A stretch of 64,000 bases of DNA from Chitinophaga filiformis (GCF_023100805.1 NZ_CP095855.1:3761001-3825000); one strand, 5' to 3'. Counted from the first letter of the stretch, positions 17,301-26,677 are shown. Notes: a model not told the origin generated them from the sequence alone. Program-made: numbers and translations.

Positions 17301-18607
17301 GCTACATTAGCGGGCCATACCGCCAGGCCATCATCGCCGTTATTCCTCACGCTGCATTGCTCTACTACGGAATTGGAAGTGCCCTGACAGAAGTTCACCC
17401 CATCGGCATAGTTATTCCTGATGCGGCACCTGGAGATCACCAGGTCCCTGGTAATATCGATAGGGTAGGGAGGGTCGTAACCTGCTATCCAGAAGCCACA
17501 TTCAAAATGTTCCACCCATATATCATGTATGCGGGACCCGGTACCATATGTACCCATAAAACCTTTATAGGTCTTGTACATTTCCCCCGGCAATCTCGGA
17601 TTGGGCTCGTCATATTTCAGGCGGTCGTTATTGATAGTGCTGAGCGTAAAATGGGAGATCTCCACATTACTGGCACGACCCATAAAGCCGCCATAAAATT
17701 GCTTGTCGGTCGAGAAATACACTTCCGTGTACCAGATACCGGCGCCCTGTATCTTCATATTGCTCACATTCAGCGGCAGCTTGTCGCTCAACATGAAACG
17801 GCCGGCCGGAATATACACGTGTTTACCCTGTGCCGACGCTGCAGCGATGCAGGCATTAAAGGCCGCAAAATCGTCGGTCTGGTCATTGGCAACAGCGCCA
17901 TAGTCGGTCACGGAAAGATAATTGGCCGGCTGCGTTAGTGCTTGCGGAACAGGCTCCAGCTCAACAAAGTCGACGCCATAGGTAATAGCGTCTCCATTGT
18001 CTTTCCGGATGCTGAGTTTATCGCCCGCATTCAACGGATTGTCCAGGCGGAAATGCACTTCATCAAAGCGCATGAAGGTCTTGCCACCCGGCGTCTGTAC
18101 CGGGTCTGCCGCCGGAAAATACTGGTAGGCCCAATACGAGGACAGGTTGATGTTCCGCACCTTGGTGCCGTTCACATACAGACCAAGGGATCCGCTTCTG
18201 CCCGCGCCGGTATTGTCGTCGGGCATGGTGAAACGAAGCGTCACCCCCTGGGCGGCCTGTGTCAGTGTCCATTCAACACTGGCATTGTTACTACTGAGGC
18301 TTACATACTTCTGGTCGGAAGCCTCGGAGGCAATGTCTGTCTGAATGAACTGGGGAGATTGCTGTAATGCTGCGCCGCCATCAAGCGTGGCATTCTCTGA
18401 TTCATAACGCGTGTAAGGCAACTGGTATGCACCGCGGGGTAATCCGTCGCTTTGTGCAAATGCTACCATACAGGGCATGAGGAGCAGCATAAGAAGTGTA
18501 AGCCTGTACCAGCCAGGAATTCTCCTGAGGTACTTCAACCGGGCAGGACCAGCCTGCGTAATGGACGCGCGATACCGCGCTTTCGAGGGAAAAGAAACGG
18601 GTTTCAT
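14360..18607 (-). CDS. Secreted multidomain beta-helix glycoside hydrolase (GH87-like), T9SS cargo
   Basis: 1415 residues. Order: long basic leader and signal peptide ending VAFAQ (~51); CBM35/6-like beta-sandwich (55-215, starting RYESENATLDGG); right-handed parallel beta-helix catalytic region (about 225-630, opening SVTDYGAVANDQTDD); bacterial Ig-like domain (~636-710); Calx-beta (~724-830); CBM9-like (~835-1020); PKD/cadherin-like (~1030-1125); second CBM9-like (~1135-1320); T9SS type A sorting domain (~1340-1415, ILPNPATDG ... KGVYVVKY). The motif NNGDDGLA near 422, following YADGVNFCQGTSNSVVE, resembles the catalytic Asp cluster of GH87 alpha-1,3-glucanases/mycodextranases. Substrate is therefore probably an alpha-glucan, but pectate-lyase-like relatives cannot be excluded. 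It is exported through T9SS and divergent from susC/susD. Confidence 0.78.
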   Translation of the reverse strand: MKPVSFPSKARYRASITQAGPARLKYLRRIPGWYRLTLLMLLLMPCMVAFAQSDGLPRGAYQLPYTRYESENATLDGGAALQQSPQFIQTDIASEASDQKYVSLSSNNASVEWTLTQAAQGVTLRFTMPDDNTGAGRSGSLGLYVNGTKVRNINLSSYWAYQYFPAADPVQTPGGKTFMRFDEVHFRLDNPLNAGDKLSIRKDNGDAITYGVDFVELEPVPQALTQPANYLSVTDYGAVANDQTDDFAAFNACIAAASAQGKHVYIPAGRFMLSDKLPLNVSNMKIQGAGIWYTEVYFSTDKQFYGGFMGRASNVEISHFTLSTINNDRLKYDEPNPRLPGEMYKTYKGFMGTYGTGSRIHDIWVEHFECGFWIAGYDPPYPIDITRDLVISRCRIRNNYADGVNFCQGTSNSVVEQCSVRNNGDDGLAVWPANVAGNNETCRNNIFRYNTIENNWRAGSIALFGGTGHEIHHNYIKDGVGGSAIRFTNDFPGFTFEYPGDVIKVYENTMTGCGTSYDLWNQKRGAIEFYAGGSGIFNMQFDNNTILRSQRDGIQIYGNNLHHLVFNNTTIDGTGLDPVVRDVPADVYGGFGLYVQAGSQTATFNNLTVTNAESGAYINRNTNFQLIIQNINIPVSGVTIKPANDTTLTEGQILQLTADIIPVDATNKNVTWSSSNPSVASVDATGKVTALGFGTANITVTTASGNFTATRRVSILPGVNVLATIANASENGTAGRFTVSTSSLSQSINVKYTVAGTASASDYTASPALSGTITLTPAQTSAVINITPVNDAVFEGPETVRLTLLKDASYNLGGDTVAVITIADNDNPPCVSPVIAQVSGTPPVIDATIDGAWAIAPVRNISNVVLGGLPSDYAGKWRAMYDNTNLYLLVEVNDATRIADSGSSWWEDDVVEIFIDGDNSKGTAYDGANDFQLGFRWNDNTVHTGGNSVTRTTGINYRQYATATGYNLEVAIPWTTIGTTPSLGKQLGLDVQIDDDDNNGTRDAQIASFATNTAAFSNPSVFGTVYLTTCSGASNQPPVANAGADVTLAANTTSVTLQGTGSDPEGNAVTYSWTKVSGPAVTFSNTAIANPVVSGLTNGSSYVFQLTVSDGSLTTSDQVQVTVGTVTDPNQPGTILARPAAGTITVNGNLSESSWNLSQSISKVTTGSPNNTATFGVLWDANNLYIGVKVLDGALYADSPDPWENDAVEIFIDANNNKLTVFDGNDNQFIKAYNSSSLFSKVAVSGVQHAYAAISGGYTVEISIPWSQLGITPSAGLSFGFDVGYDDDDNGGTRDGQAVWFGNLYNYQNTSGYGSVILANTAAATMAVMHDAVVADKTPEIRILPNPATDGQAKIMISNHSGKGYVFVYDLHGRQVYTAKAQAEVRLDLPQLPKGVYVVKYVSGEQVITKKLLIQ

Positions 18608-19116
18608 TATGGTAGGTATTTAGAGACATGGATTTTCCCGGACCGCTCAGTGTCAACAACGTGGAAATATTTTTCATCCGTGGTAATGTCAAAGGAAGTG
18701 AAGTCAGCTGAAACGGGCAAGTAATACGGAGAAAATATAGAAAATACGGCGTCCGTAAAACGTCGTTTTGCTTCTAACGATTTCAGTATTAATTCACTGT
18801 AGATATATGGTCATCTTAATTGATATAGGTGTTTTTGAGACGGCGCCGCATTCCTGAGCCCGTTGCAGGGTGGTCTTCCAGGCAGCTGCTAGCCGGTTAT
18901 TTTAGAAACAAAGCTCATTATGCCTCCTGAAATAGCTGGCCTTATATCATTCCTGTCGGGGCAAAAAAATAGAAAGAAAAATAACTGTAATAATGACAAT
19001 TATACTATATTCATTATGAATTTCACTGTTAGCATGAAAAACACCGGAAGTACTGACCGGTCCGGACCTCTAGTGTACTAAACAAACCTCCGAAAACTGA
19101 ACTAAAACCCATCGTT
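18608..19116. other. 509-nt divergent regulatory region of the PUL
   Basis: No gene. It must hold the promoters of the hydrolase (minus) and susC (plus). I see no clean TAnnTTTG box at a proper distance from either start. One 13-bp palindrome, ATTCAT-T-ATGAAT (19009-19021), lies about 95 nt before the susC ATG and could be an operator. No regulator gene (hybrid sensor, ECF sigma or SusR type) is encoded in the locus. Confidence 0.5.
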
Positions 19117-22100
19117 ATGAAAACGCTGTACGCTTTCTTAGCGCTGCTGCTCTTTGCCCATATCCACGGCTTTGCGCAGCAGACTAACCCGCTCATCTAT
19201 TCTGGAACAGTAACAGATTCAACAGGTATCCCCATCCCGGGAGCCACCGTCGCAGTAAGGAACAGTAACAAAGGAGTTGTAACAAAGACCGACGGCTCAT
19301 TCACCATCCAGGCCACGCCCGGCACAACTATCTATGTCAGCATCGTAGGCTTCCAGACAAAGGAAGTGCTGCTTGGTAATCAAACGAAACTACAGGTAAC
19401 GGTGGCCTCGCAGGCTAGTAACCTGACCGACATCGTAGTAGTGGGCTATGGTACCCAGCGAAAGGCATCGGTAACGGGCGCCGTAAGCACCGTAAAATCG
19501 GCCGATCTGGTGCGAACACCTGCTACTACCACTTCCGCCGCTTTGGTGGGAAAAATGCCCGGTATTACGGCCCGCGCCACAGACTCGCGACCAGGTAACG
19601 GTACCAATATCCAGATCCGTAACCTCGGCAGCCCGCTTTTCGTCATTGACGGTGTGCCCTATACCGGCAGCACCTCAACAACAGCCTTTGGTTTCACCTC
19701 CGGTTCCGGACAAGACATCTTCAACAACCTCGGCCTGGACGATATTGAGAATATCACTATCCTGAAAGATGCTTCGGCCTCCATTTACGGATTGAGGGCC
19801 GGTAATGGTGTAGTGCTAGTCACGACCAAGAAAGGCCGCAAGAATGAACAGCCTAACATCAACCTCTCCGGTTATTACGGTTTCCAGAACTTCACCCGTT
19901 ATCCTTATCCCGCTAACGCCGGACAATACGTACGCGCCCTGCTGGAATCGGAACAGAACCTGGGCCGTGACCCCTCATTGCTCTATACCCCCGATCAACT
20001 GGTAAAATGGGAAGCGGGCACAGAGAAGGGATACAAGAGCTACGACTACTATAAGGAAGTACTTCGACCCAATGTGCCACAATATTATCTTAGTGCCAAC
20101 GCTTCCGGAGGTTCACAACGCTCCAGTTATTACATGTCTGTCAGCCGTCTTAAACAGGATGCCGTGATCAAAGACTACAGCTTTGAACGTACCAACCTGC
20201 AGGCAAACCTGGAAAGCAGTCTGGCAAAAGGGCTGAAAGTCGGTACGCAGATCAGTGCCAGGCTGGAAAAGAGACACAACGTGGGCGTGCCGGGACTGGA
20301 CGACTACTTCAACCCATTCCTGAGCATCTTCAGTATGTGGCCCACCGAAAGTCCGTATGCTAATGATAATCCCAACTACATCAACCAGACACATAACGTG
20401 AACGTAAATCCGGTTACCTACCGGGATGATGTCACCGGTTATGTAGACGAATGGTGGAGAGGTATGAACGTCAACCTCAATGCTCAATACGATCTTCCCT
20501 TCGGACTAAGTATTAAAGGGATCTACTCCTATAATTTTCTCAACGAGGAATTTGACGGTTTCGAATATACCTGGAACGCTTACAAGTACAACGCTACGAC
20601 AAACACCTACTACGCAGAGCCCGGCTTCGGTAACCAGAATCCCTGGAGGGAAAGACATAAAAGGAACGTGATCTCCCGCTATGCACAATTTCAGCTGAGC
20701 TATGCGCGGAAATTCGGCGATCATAACATCTCCGCGGTAGGTGCATATGAACTGTCCGACTACGATAACTCTTACTATGTAGTACATACTATCCCAACAA
20801 ACAACTATGTGCCTACGCAATACCTCGTGGAACAGGACTACCTGTCAGATGAATGGTCGCTGGAAGCAAGAGCTGGTTATATCGGCAGGATCAACTACGA
20901 CTACAGGTCGAAATATCTCTTCGAAGTACTGGGGCGCTATGATGGTTCCTATCTTTATGCCCGTGGTAAGCGTTGGGGCTTCTTCCCGGGTGTATCACTG
21001 GGTTGGAGGATCTCTGAAGAGCCATGGTTGAAAAACCGTTTCGGAACGGCGCTGAACGACCTGAAATTAAGAGCCTCTTACGGGGAAACAGGAAGTGAAA
21101 TAGGTTTTTCAGATGGCAACCCGCCCAGCGCATTCAGCTATCTGGCGGGATACAACTTTAACCAGGGCGGTGCTGTTATGAACGGCAGTTATGTGATCGG
21201 TTTGAGGCCCCGCGGATTACCAATAACTGAACTGTCATGGGTAAAGAACAGGTCCATCAACGCAGGTATAGATTTCACCATCTGGAACAATCGCATCAGC
21301 GGTCAGTTCGATGTCTTTGAACGCCGCCGCTCAGGCCTGCCCGCTGCACGTTATGACGTACTGCTGCCCAGCGAAGTGGGATATTCATTGCCCAATGCTA
21401 ACCTGAACGTTGACGCCACACGCGGTATTGAAGGAATGATCGCTTATACCGGACAATCAGGTAAAGTGAATTATTCCCTCGCAGTCAACGCTACCTATGC
21501 AAGACTGAGGTCTAAAAGTACCTATAAGCCCCGTTTCGGGAATGCCTGGGATCAGTATCGCAGCTCTATTGAAGACCGCTGGGCAAATGTTACCTGGGGC
21601 TATCATGTAATAGGCCGGTTTGAATCAGAGGAACAGATAAAAACCTATGACATTGACAACGATGGCCGGGGAAACCGTACAGAACTTCCAGGCGATTTCC
21701 GCTATGAAGATGTGAATGGAGACAAGATCATCAACGGCCTCGACCAACGTCCCATCGGTTATGCGCAGGGCGCCCAGCCTTATGTTAGCTTCGGTATCAA
21801 CGGCAGCGTGGCATGGAAAGGCTTCACATTGCGTTTTGATTTTGCGGGTGCTACTATGCAGTCATTCCTGCGCGATTGGGAACTGCGTTACCCTTTTCAG
21901 AACAACGGTTCATCTCCGGCATATATGCTGACCGACCGCTGGCATAGGGAAGACCCTTACAATCCCGCCAGCAGGTGGATCAGTGGTAAATACCCGGCTA
22001 TCAGGAAAGATAATACCACACACGTGAACTATGCTGTAAACGATTTCTGGATCACCAATGTACGCTACATCAGGTTGAAGAACCTCGAACTGGGATACAA

Positions 22101-22284
22101 CTTCTCCCGTGATCTGATTAAACGTGTTGGCCTTGCTGCCCTGCGTGTATATGTAAACGGAACCAACCTGTTCTCGCTCGATAATGTGAAGGAATATGAA
22201 ATTGATCCCGAGATCAGCTCTGCCAACGGATTGGTATACCCGCAGCAACGGCTGTACAACTTTGGTTTTAACGTATCCTTCTAA
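19117..22284 (+). CDS. susC: SusC/RagA-family TonB-dependent outer-membrane transporter
   Basis: 1055 residues. Signal peptide to about residue 21 (FAQQ), CarboxypepD_reg-like beta domain at 28-105 (SGTVTDSTGIPIPGATVAV), TonB-box-like VVVGYGTQRKASVTGAV, plug domain to about 240 (FVIDGVPYTG; ILKDASASIYGLRAGNGVVLVTTKKG), then a 22-strand barrel ending in YNFGFNVSF with the terminal Phe typical of outer-membrane barrels. It imports oligosaccharides across the outer membrane with the SusD lipoprotein encoded 20 nt downstream. It is rather short for a SusC. With the divergent secreted hydrolase, it defines a polysaccharide-utilisation locus. Substrate inferred from that hydrolase only. Confidence 0.95.
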   Translation: MKTLYAFLALLLFAHIHGFAQQTNPLIYSGTVTDSTGIPIPGATVAVRNSNKGVVTKTDGSFTIQATPGTTIYVSIVGFQTKEVLLGNQTKLQVTVASQASNLTDIVVVGYGTQRKASVTGAVSTVKSADLVRTPATTTSAALVGKMPGITARATDSRPGNGTNIQIRNLGSPLFVIDGVPYTGSTSTTAFGFTSGSGQDIFNNLGLDDIENITILKDASASIYGLRAGNGVVLVTTKKGRKNEQPNINLSGYYGFQNFTRYPYPANAGQYVRALLESEQNLGRDPSLLYTPDQLVKWEAGTEKGYKSYDYYKEVLRPNVPQYYLSANASGGSQRSSYYMSVSRLKQDAVIKDYSFERTNLQANLESSLAKGLKVGTQISARLEKRHNVGVPGLDDYFNPFLSIFSMWPTESPYANDNPNYINQTHNVNVNPVTYRDDVTGYVDEWWRGMNVNLNAQYDLPFGLSIKGIYSYNFLNEEFDGFEYTWNAYKYNATTNTYYAEPGFGNQNPWRERHKRNVISRYAQFQLSYARKFGDHNISAVGAYELSDYDNSYYVVHTIPTNNYVPTQYLVEQDYLSDEWSLEARAGYIGRINYDYRSKYLFEVLGRYDGSYLYARGKRWGFFPGVSLGWRISEEPWLKNRFGTALNDLKLRASYGETGSEIGFSDGNPPSAFSYLAGYNFNQGGAVMNGSYVIGLRPRGLPITELSWVKNRSINAGIDFTIWNNRISGQFDVFERRRSGLPAARYDVLLPSEVGYSLPNANLNVDATRGIEGMIAYTGQSGKVNYSLAVNATYARLRSKSTYKPRFGNAWDQYRSSIEDRWANVTWGYHVIGRFESEEQIKTYDIDNDGRGNRTELPGDFRYEDVNGDKIINGLDQRPIGYAQGAQPYVSFGINGSVAWKGFTLRFDFAGATMQSFLRDWELRYPFQNNGSSPAYMLTDRWHREDPYNPASRWISGKYPAIRKDNTTHVNYAVNDFWITNVRYIRLKNLELGYNFSRDLIKRVGLAALRVYVNGTNLFSLDNVKEYEIDPEISSANGLVYPQQRLYNFGFNVSF

Positions 22285-22304
22285 GACTTTTTAATGCTTA
22301 TTTT

Positions 22305-24182
22305 ATGAAACGATTATATATGATTTCACTCCTGACCCTGTTACTGGCAGGCTGTATGAAAGACTGGCTGGACAGGGAGCCACGTACCATCTTATCTGAC
22401 GAACAGGTATGGAATGACCCTAAACAGATCGTGGCATTGCTCGCCAACTTCTACGACAGGATACCGGCAGAAACAGGACTGGGTGATGTGAACGATGGTG
22501 CAGACGGACGATTGTTCCAGTGGCGCAATATGGCCGACTATGATGAAGCTATGTGGAGCGGGCAGTCCAACGAAGATGGCCGTAACAACATTGCATCTTA
22601 TAGCTTTGGCAGATGGTATCTCTGGAACTATACCTATATCCGCGATATCAACCTGGCCCTGGAAAATATTGAGAAATACGGTGTGAGCCTCTCAGATGAT
22701 GCGAAGAAGCAATATTCCGCAGAACTGCGTTTCCTCCGTGCCCTCAATTATTTTAACCTGGTAAAGAGAATGGGCGGCGTGCCACTGGTCACCAGACAGC
22801 TCATATACGACTACTCCGGCAATGTGGCTGACCTGCAACAGGCACGCGCAAAGGAATCGGAGGTCTACGACTTCATAGCTGCTGAAATAGATGCTATCAA
22901 AGATCAGCTGGGGAATGCCAGCAGTACTACCCGCGCCAATAAATACACTGCCCTGGCCCTGAAGAGCCGCGCTATGCTGTACGCAGGATCAATCGCGAAG
23001 TACAACAGCCTTATGCCGGTGCCCATTGCAACGCCTGGCGGCGAAGTAGGTATACCCGGCAGTATGGCAAATGGTTATTATCAAAAAGCCCTCGATGCGT
23101 CCAAAGAAATTATCAACAGTGGTGCTTATACATTGTACAGGAACAACCCTGATCCTGGCGAAAACTTCTTTGAAGCGGTCACTAAAAAGGCATCCAACCG
23201 GGAGGTGATCTTTGTGAAAGACTACCTGTTGCCTACCCGTAAACACTGGTTTTCGTACGATAACATCGCCCGTGGTATCAGGGAAGATAACCTGGGATCT
23301 TCTTCTGTGGTGCCCTCGCTCAACCTGGTAGAAAGCTTTGAATATAAGGATGGTTCAAATGGTGCGCTGAAAATACGTACGCCCGATAACAGCGATTATA
23401 TCTACTACGACAAGCTGTCTGATATCTTCGCCAATAAAGATGCACGTTTGTATGGCACTATCATTTATCCCGGCACATCCTTCAAAAGCCTGCCCGTATC
23501 CATACAGGCCGGCGTACTGGTATGGAAGAGCGACCGTAACGCATACGATGTGATCGAAGGAAGCGACCTCGGTACCACCTATAGCGACGGTAAATTGCTG
23601 ACCGGCTCCTCCGGTCCTCACCGCTCTATACAGGAAGTATCGAACACCGGATTTTACCTGAGGAAGTATATAGACCCCAACGATAAGACCAGCACCCGGG
23701 GTATTCAAAGTGATGTGTGGTGGGTATGGTTCCGTCTGGGAGAAATATACCTGAATGCAACGGAAGCCGCCTTCGAACTGGGACAGACAGGAGATGCACT
23801 GCTTTATATCAATGCGTTGCGCGAACGGGCGGGTTTTGGACCAAACAGTCTTAGCTCGTTAACAATAGACAGGATACGCAACGAGCGCAGGGTAGAACTG
23901 GCTTTTGAGGATCACCGCCTGTGGGACCTGAAACGCTGGCGCATCGCAGATAAGGTATGGAATGGCGATGCTTCTAATCCCAATGCAATGATCTATGCCT
24001 TGTACCCCTATCGCGTCGTACGTCCCGGCGATCCTGCCCGCGATGGGAAATATGTCTTCGTGAAAATGATAGCACCGCGTTTCAGGGCGCCCCGTTTCTT
24101 TCAGCTGGGGAATTATTATACCGCTATCAGCCAGTCGGTACTGAACAATAACCCGAAGATCATCAAGAACCCTTTCCAGTAA
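22305..24182 (+). CDS. susD: SusD/RagB-family nutrient-binding lipoprotein
   Basis: 625 residues with lipoprotein signal (LLLAGC, Cys17). Helical TPR-like SusD fold: N-terminal SusD-like part (LANFYDRIP ... LRFLRALNYFNLVKRMGGVPL, the typical R..RA..Y..LV..FG.VPL motif) and C-terminal RagB block (LGEIYLNATEAAFELG; ALLYINALRERAG; IRNERRVELAFEDHRLWDLKRW). It sits on the cell surface as the lid of the SusC channel and captures glycan. Encoded 20 nt after susC in the same operon. Confidence 0.96.
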   Translation: MKRLYMISLLTLLLAGCMKDWLDREPRTILSDEQVWNDPKQIVALLANFYDRIPAETGLGDVNDGADGRLFQWRNMADYDEAMWSGQSNEDGRNNIASYSFGRWYLWNYTYIRDINLALENIEKYGVSLSDDAKKQYSAELRFLRALNYFNLVKRMGGVPLVTRQLIYDYSGNVADLQQARAKESEVYDFIAAEIDAIKDQLGNASSTTRANKYTALALKSRAMLYAGSIAKYNSLMPVPIATPGGEVGIPGSMANGYYQKALDASKEIINSGAYTLYRNNPDPGENFFEAVTKKASNREVIFVKDYLLPTRKHWFSYDNIARGIREDNLGSSSVVPSLNLVESFEYKDGSNGALKIRTPDNSDYIYYDKLSDIFANKDARLYGTIIYPGTSFKSLPVSIQAGVLVWKSDRNAYDVIEGSDLGTTYSDGKLLTGSSGPHRSIQEVSNTGFYLRKYIDPNDKTSTRGIQSDVWWVWFRLGEIYLNATEAAFELGQTGDALLYINALRERAGFGPNSLSSLTIDRIRNERRVELAFEDHRLWDLKRWRIADKVWNGDASNPNAMIYALYPYRVVRPGDPARDGKYVFVKMIAPRFRAPRFFQLGNYYTAISQSVLNNNPKIIKNPFQ

Positions 24183-24200
24183 CGCTTAAACATGCATGAT

Positions 24201-24878
24201 ATGAACAAAATATTGCCACTTCCTTTCATCATCATGTTGCTATGCACGATAGCAACCGGATGCAAAAAGGATAACTACGAAAAACCAGGCTCCATCCTTT
24301 CCGGTAGGGTGGTCTACAATAAAGAAGCGGTAGGCGTCCGTTCAAACGGCGTGCAACTGGAACTCTGGCAACACGGTTTCCAGTTGTTCACAAAGATCCC
24401 GGTGTATATAGCGCAGGACGGTACCTTCTCTGCTTCATTGTTTGACGGGGACTATAAACTGGTCCTGCTCCCAGGCAATGGCCCCTGGGTGAATAACACA
24501 GACTCTGTCGATATTACCGTAAATGGAAGTACGACAGTAGAAGTGCCGGTACAGCCTTATTTCATTATCAAAAACGCAAGGGCCACTAAAACCGGAACAA
24601 CGGTAAATGCTACCTTCACAATTGAAAGGATCAATACCTCCCATACGCTGGAGTCGGCGACACTGTACCTGGGAAAAACGAATATTGCAGATGCGGTCAA
24701 TAACCTCAAAGCTCAGGTGGTAGGTGCAGATGCGTTAGGAGACATTACAGGCCCTGTTACGATCAGTACGGACATTCCTTCCACCCTGACAGGAGAAACG
24801 TTTTTTTTCGCCCGTATAGGCGTTAAAACGGCCGGTGTCGGGGAGCAGATCTATACGCAACCAATTAAAATTGAATAG
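24201..24878 (+). CDS. DUF3823-like surface lipoprotein of the PUL
   Basis: 225 residues from ATG 24201 (a further ATG at 24192 adds three residues). Lipobox TIATGC. N-terminal beta domain (GSILSGRVVYNKEAVGVRSNGV; LELWQHG; DGTFSASLFDGDYKLVL) has the pattern of DUF3823 proteins, which are commonly encoded right after susD. The C-terminal half is a second beta-sandwich. Likely a surface glycan-binding protein, by analogy with SusE/SusF; no binding residues can be assigned. Ends the operon before a strong terminator. Confidence 0.75.
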   Translation: MNKILPLPFIIMLLCTIATGCKKDNYEKPGSILSGRVVYNKEAVGVRSNGVQLELWQHGFQLFTKIPVYIAQDGTFSASLFDGDYKLVLLPGNGPWVNNTDSVDITVNGSTTVEVPVQPYFIIKNARATKTGTTVNATFTIERINTSHTLESATLYLGKTNIADAVNNLKAQVVGADALGDITGPVTISTDIPSTLTGETFFFARIGVKTAGVGEQIYTQPIKIE

Positions 24879-24902
24879 ATAGGACTCATAATCACTCCTG
24901 TT

Positions 24903-24941
24903 AAGCCCGCCAGAAGCGTTTCAACTTTTTGGCGGGCTTTA
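24903..24941 (+). terminator. Hairpin terminator of the susCD operon
   Basis: AAGCCCGCC and GGCGGGCTT form a perfect 9-bp GC-rich stem around a 19-nt loop, followed by a short T/A tail. Confidence 0.75.
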
Positions 24942-25020
24942 TAATATCCTGTAAACCAATTGAACAAAGCAAGTAGCATCTTTTGGTTTAAAACATTATT
25001 TTTATTCAAAATGTAGAAGA

Positions 25021-26244
25021 ATGTACCTGGAAATACTGAAGCAGAACCTACTATCCCGATGGAAACAGGCATTTCACGAGTTTGATCGCTTACAGGAATA
25101 TAAAACCAATGTCACCTCAGAAAAATATATCCCAGGCTTCCGGTATAACCTTGCAGATTATGGTACACCCGCGTTTCTGCAACCTGAAGAGAAATTATTT
25201 CCTGTAGCCACCGTCAGGGAAATCAACGACTATCATTTTTATGGCTTCTCTGCCGACGGATTGCCCTGTTATACTTCCTATGGCAATGCAGTCAGCAATG
25301 TATTCTGGCAGGGGTATTATTCCTACGGTAAGGAATGGGTCGAGTATGTGGAATACAATGTCGGTACAAAAATACCATCTTGCATCAAAAGGATCCAGTA
25401 CGATGAAAACGGACAGAAAGTGGCCTGGCAATCTTTACTGGTGATGGGAAGGGGAGAAGGAGACGCTTATATGGACATGGACACGGAAGAGAAAATGGCC
25501 AGTATCATGGATCATGAGCATTCCCTGTTCTGCAACGTTGAAAAATATGAGCTGTCAGCAGGGCGCATTGAGAAAGCCCATTGCCTGAGCATTACACCCG
25601 GCGCCGGTGAATCTGAATACGAGAATATCTACAAATACAACAGCACTGGCGAGTTGGATGAGATCAGAACGGTCTATGCCTCCGGAACAAGTAAATTGTC
25701 TTATGCCCGGCCGGATGAAAAGCCGAACATACAAATCTTAATGGCTACAGTCGCGGAGAGCATGGCCATAGCCATCACCGATACGCTGGAAGAACATAAA
25801 GTAGAAACTCCTTTATCGCTGCTGGAATTGAGTTATCACTATGCAGATGTTTATATTCCTTCCCTGTCGCCCCGCTCAGTAGCTTTTACCAAAAAGATCT
25901 CAAAGCAACATCCTGACGAAGACATTTTTGATCTGATCTTCCTCGCTACTGAGCTGGATCATGTATATCTTGACATTGCGGCTGAAAAATTTGAACGTCC
26001 CTTTACTCAACTGATGCAGATCATCAGCAAAGAAGAGAAATGGGAAATGGGGAGTATTTTGCTACGTAAGGTGGCGCATATTCTCACGACAGGAAAATTG
26101 TTTGGCAGATTACCGGTAGGAGATGAGTTTGCAGCATATGCTGTTGACTGGGGGATGGAAATGGAAGATTTTGAAGATGTACTGCGGGAATGCGGCGTAT
26201 CGGGGAAAATGATCGGCTCCTGGAAGGAGCGGGGATGGTTATAA
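25021..26244 (+). CDS. Hypothetical protein, 407 residues
   Basis: No signal peptide or membrane span; probably cytosolic. The N-terminal half contains aromatic-rich repeats reminiscent of MORN/YD-like or immunity-type proteins (FYGFSADGLPCY; FWQGYYSYGKEWVEYVEY; RIQYDENGQKV; IYKYNSTGELDEIRTVY), the C-terminal half is helical. I do not recognise a family. It is monocistronic, following a terminator and preceding a 430-nt gene-free stretch. Confidence 0.65.
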   Translation: MYLEILKQNLLSRWKQAFHEFDRLQEYKTNVTSEKYIPGFRYNLADYGTPAFLQPEEKLFPVATVREINDYHFYGFSADGLPCYTSYGNAVSNVFWQGYYSYGKEWVEYVEYNVGTKIPSCIKRIQYDENGQKVAWQSLLVMGRGEGDAYMDMDTEEKMASIMDHEHSLFCNVEKYELSAGRIEKAHCLSITPGAGESEYENIYKYNSTGELDEIRTVYASGTSKLSYARPDEKPNIQILMATVAESMAIAITDTLEEHKVETPLSLLELSYHYADVYIPSLSPRSVAFTKKISKQHPDEDIFDLIFLATELDHVYLDIAAEKFERPFTQLMQIISKEEKWEMGSILLRKVAHILTTGKLFGRLPVGDEFAAYAVDWGMEMEDFEDVLRECGVSGKMIGSWKERGWL

Positions 26245-26287
26245 CGATAGAACATCAGGACAGCACATAGCGCACAAACATAAAAAA

Positions 26288-26314
26288 GGTTACAGCCACG
26301 GGAGGGCTGTAACC
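26288..26314 (-). terminator. Hairpin reading best as a minus-strand terminator
   Basis: GGTTACAGCC and GGCTGTAACC form a perfect 10-bp stem with a 7-nt loop. On the plus strand it is followed by AGATTTTC; on the minus strand the stem is followed directly by six U residues. It can stop transcripts from both sides; see findings for the missing minus-strand gene. Confidence 0.6.
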
Positions 26315-26640
26315 AGATTTTCTGAAATAACCACTCTTCTGGGGGGATGTTTAATCAAAAAGTTTACAAAACTGCAAAACGAAAAAACTCATTATCCATA
26401 CGGGTATAGGAAACATAACAAGATTGACCTCGTTACATGGAAATTCAACATAAATTCAAAAAGTATTGTCTCTAAATTGTCCCTAAAATTCTAAATAGTC
26501 CCCAAAATGAATGCTGTTTTTTACAAGCACAGATATAGAATAATTCTAATAATGATGGTACTTACGTAGGAATGGGCTTATACGGATTTAGAGAACAAAA
26601 AAAAATGTTAAATTTTTTCAGCACAGGAAATTTCTCATCC

Positions 26641-26648
26641 TATATTTG
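26641..26648 (+). promoter_or_regulatory. -7 promoter box
   Basis: TATATTTG matches TAnnTTTG, 30 nt before the ATG at 26678. The -33 region about 20 nt upstream is only a T run (26612-26618). Confidence 0.5.
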
Positions 26649-26677
26649 TGATGAATCAGATTTAAAATCAACCTATA

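Larger units (their letters stand above)
26245..26677. other. Gene-free AT-rich stretch with hairpin and promoter
   Basis: Contains a hairpin at 26288-26314 and the promoter of the next gene at 26641. Between them is AT-rich sequence without a credible ORF. A pair of similar short blocks, AATTGTCCCTAAAATTC and ATAGTCCCCAAAATGA, lies near 26475-26510. Confidence 0.5.

Noticed and set aside
16643..17938. 431-codon open frame on the plus strand inside the hydrolase gene
   Set aside because: Antisense shadow of the beta-helix region; the minus-strand frame shows clear domains and signal peptide, this one shows none.
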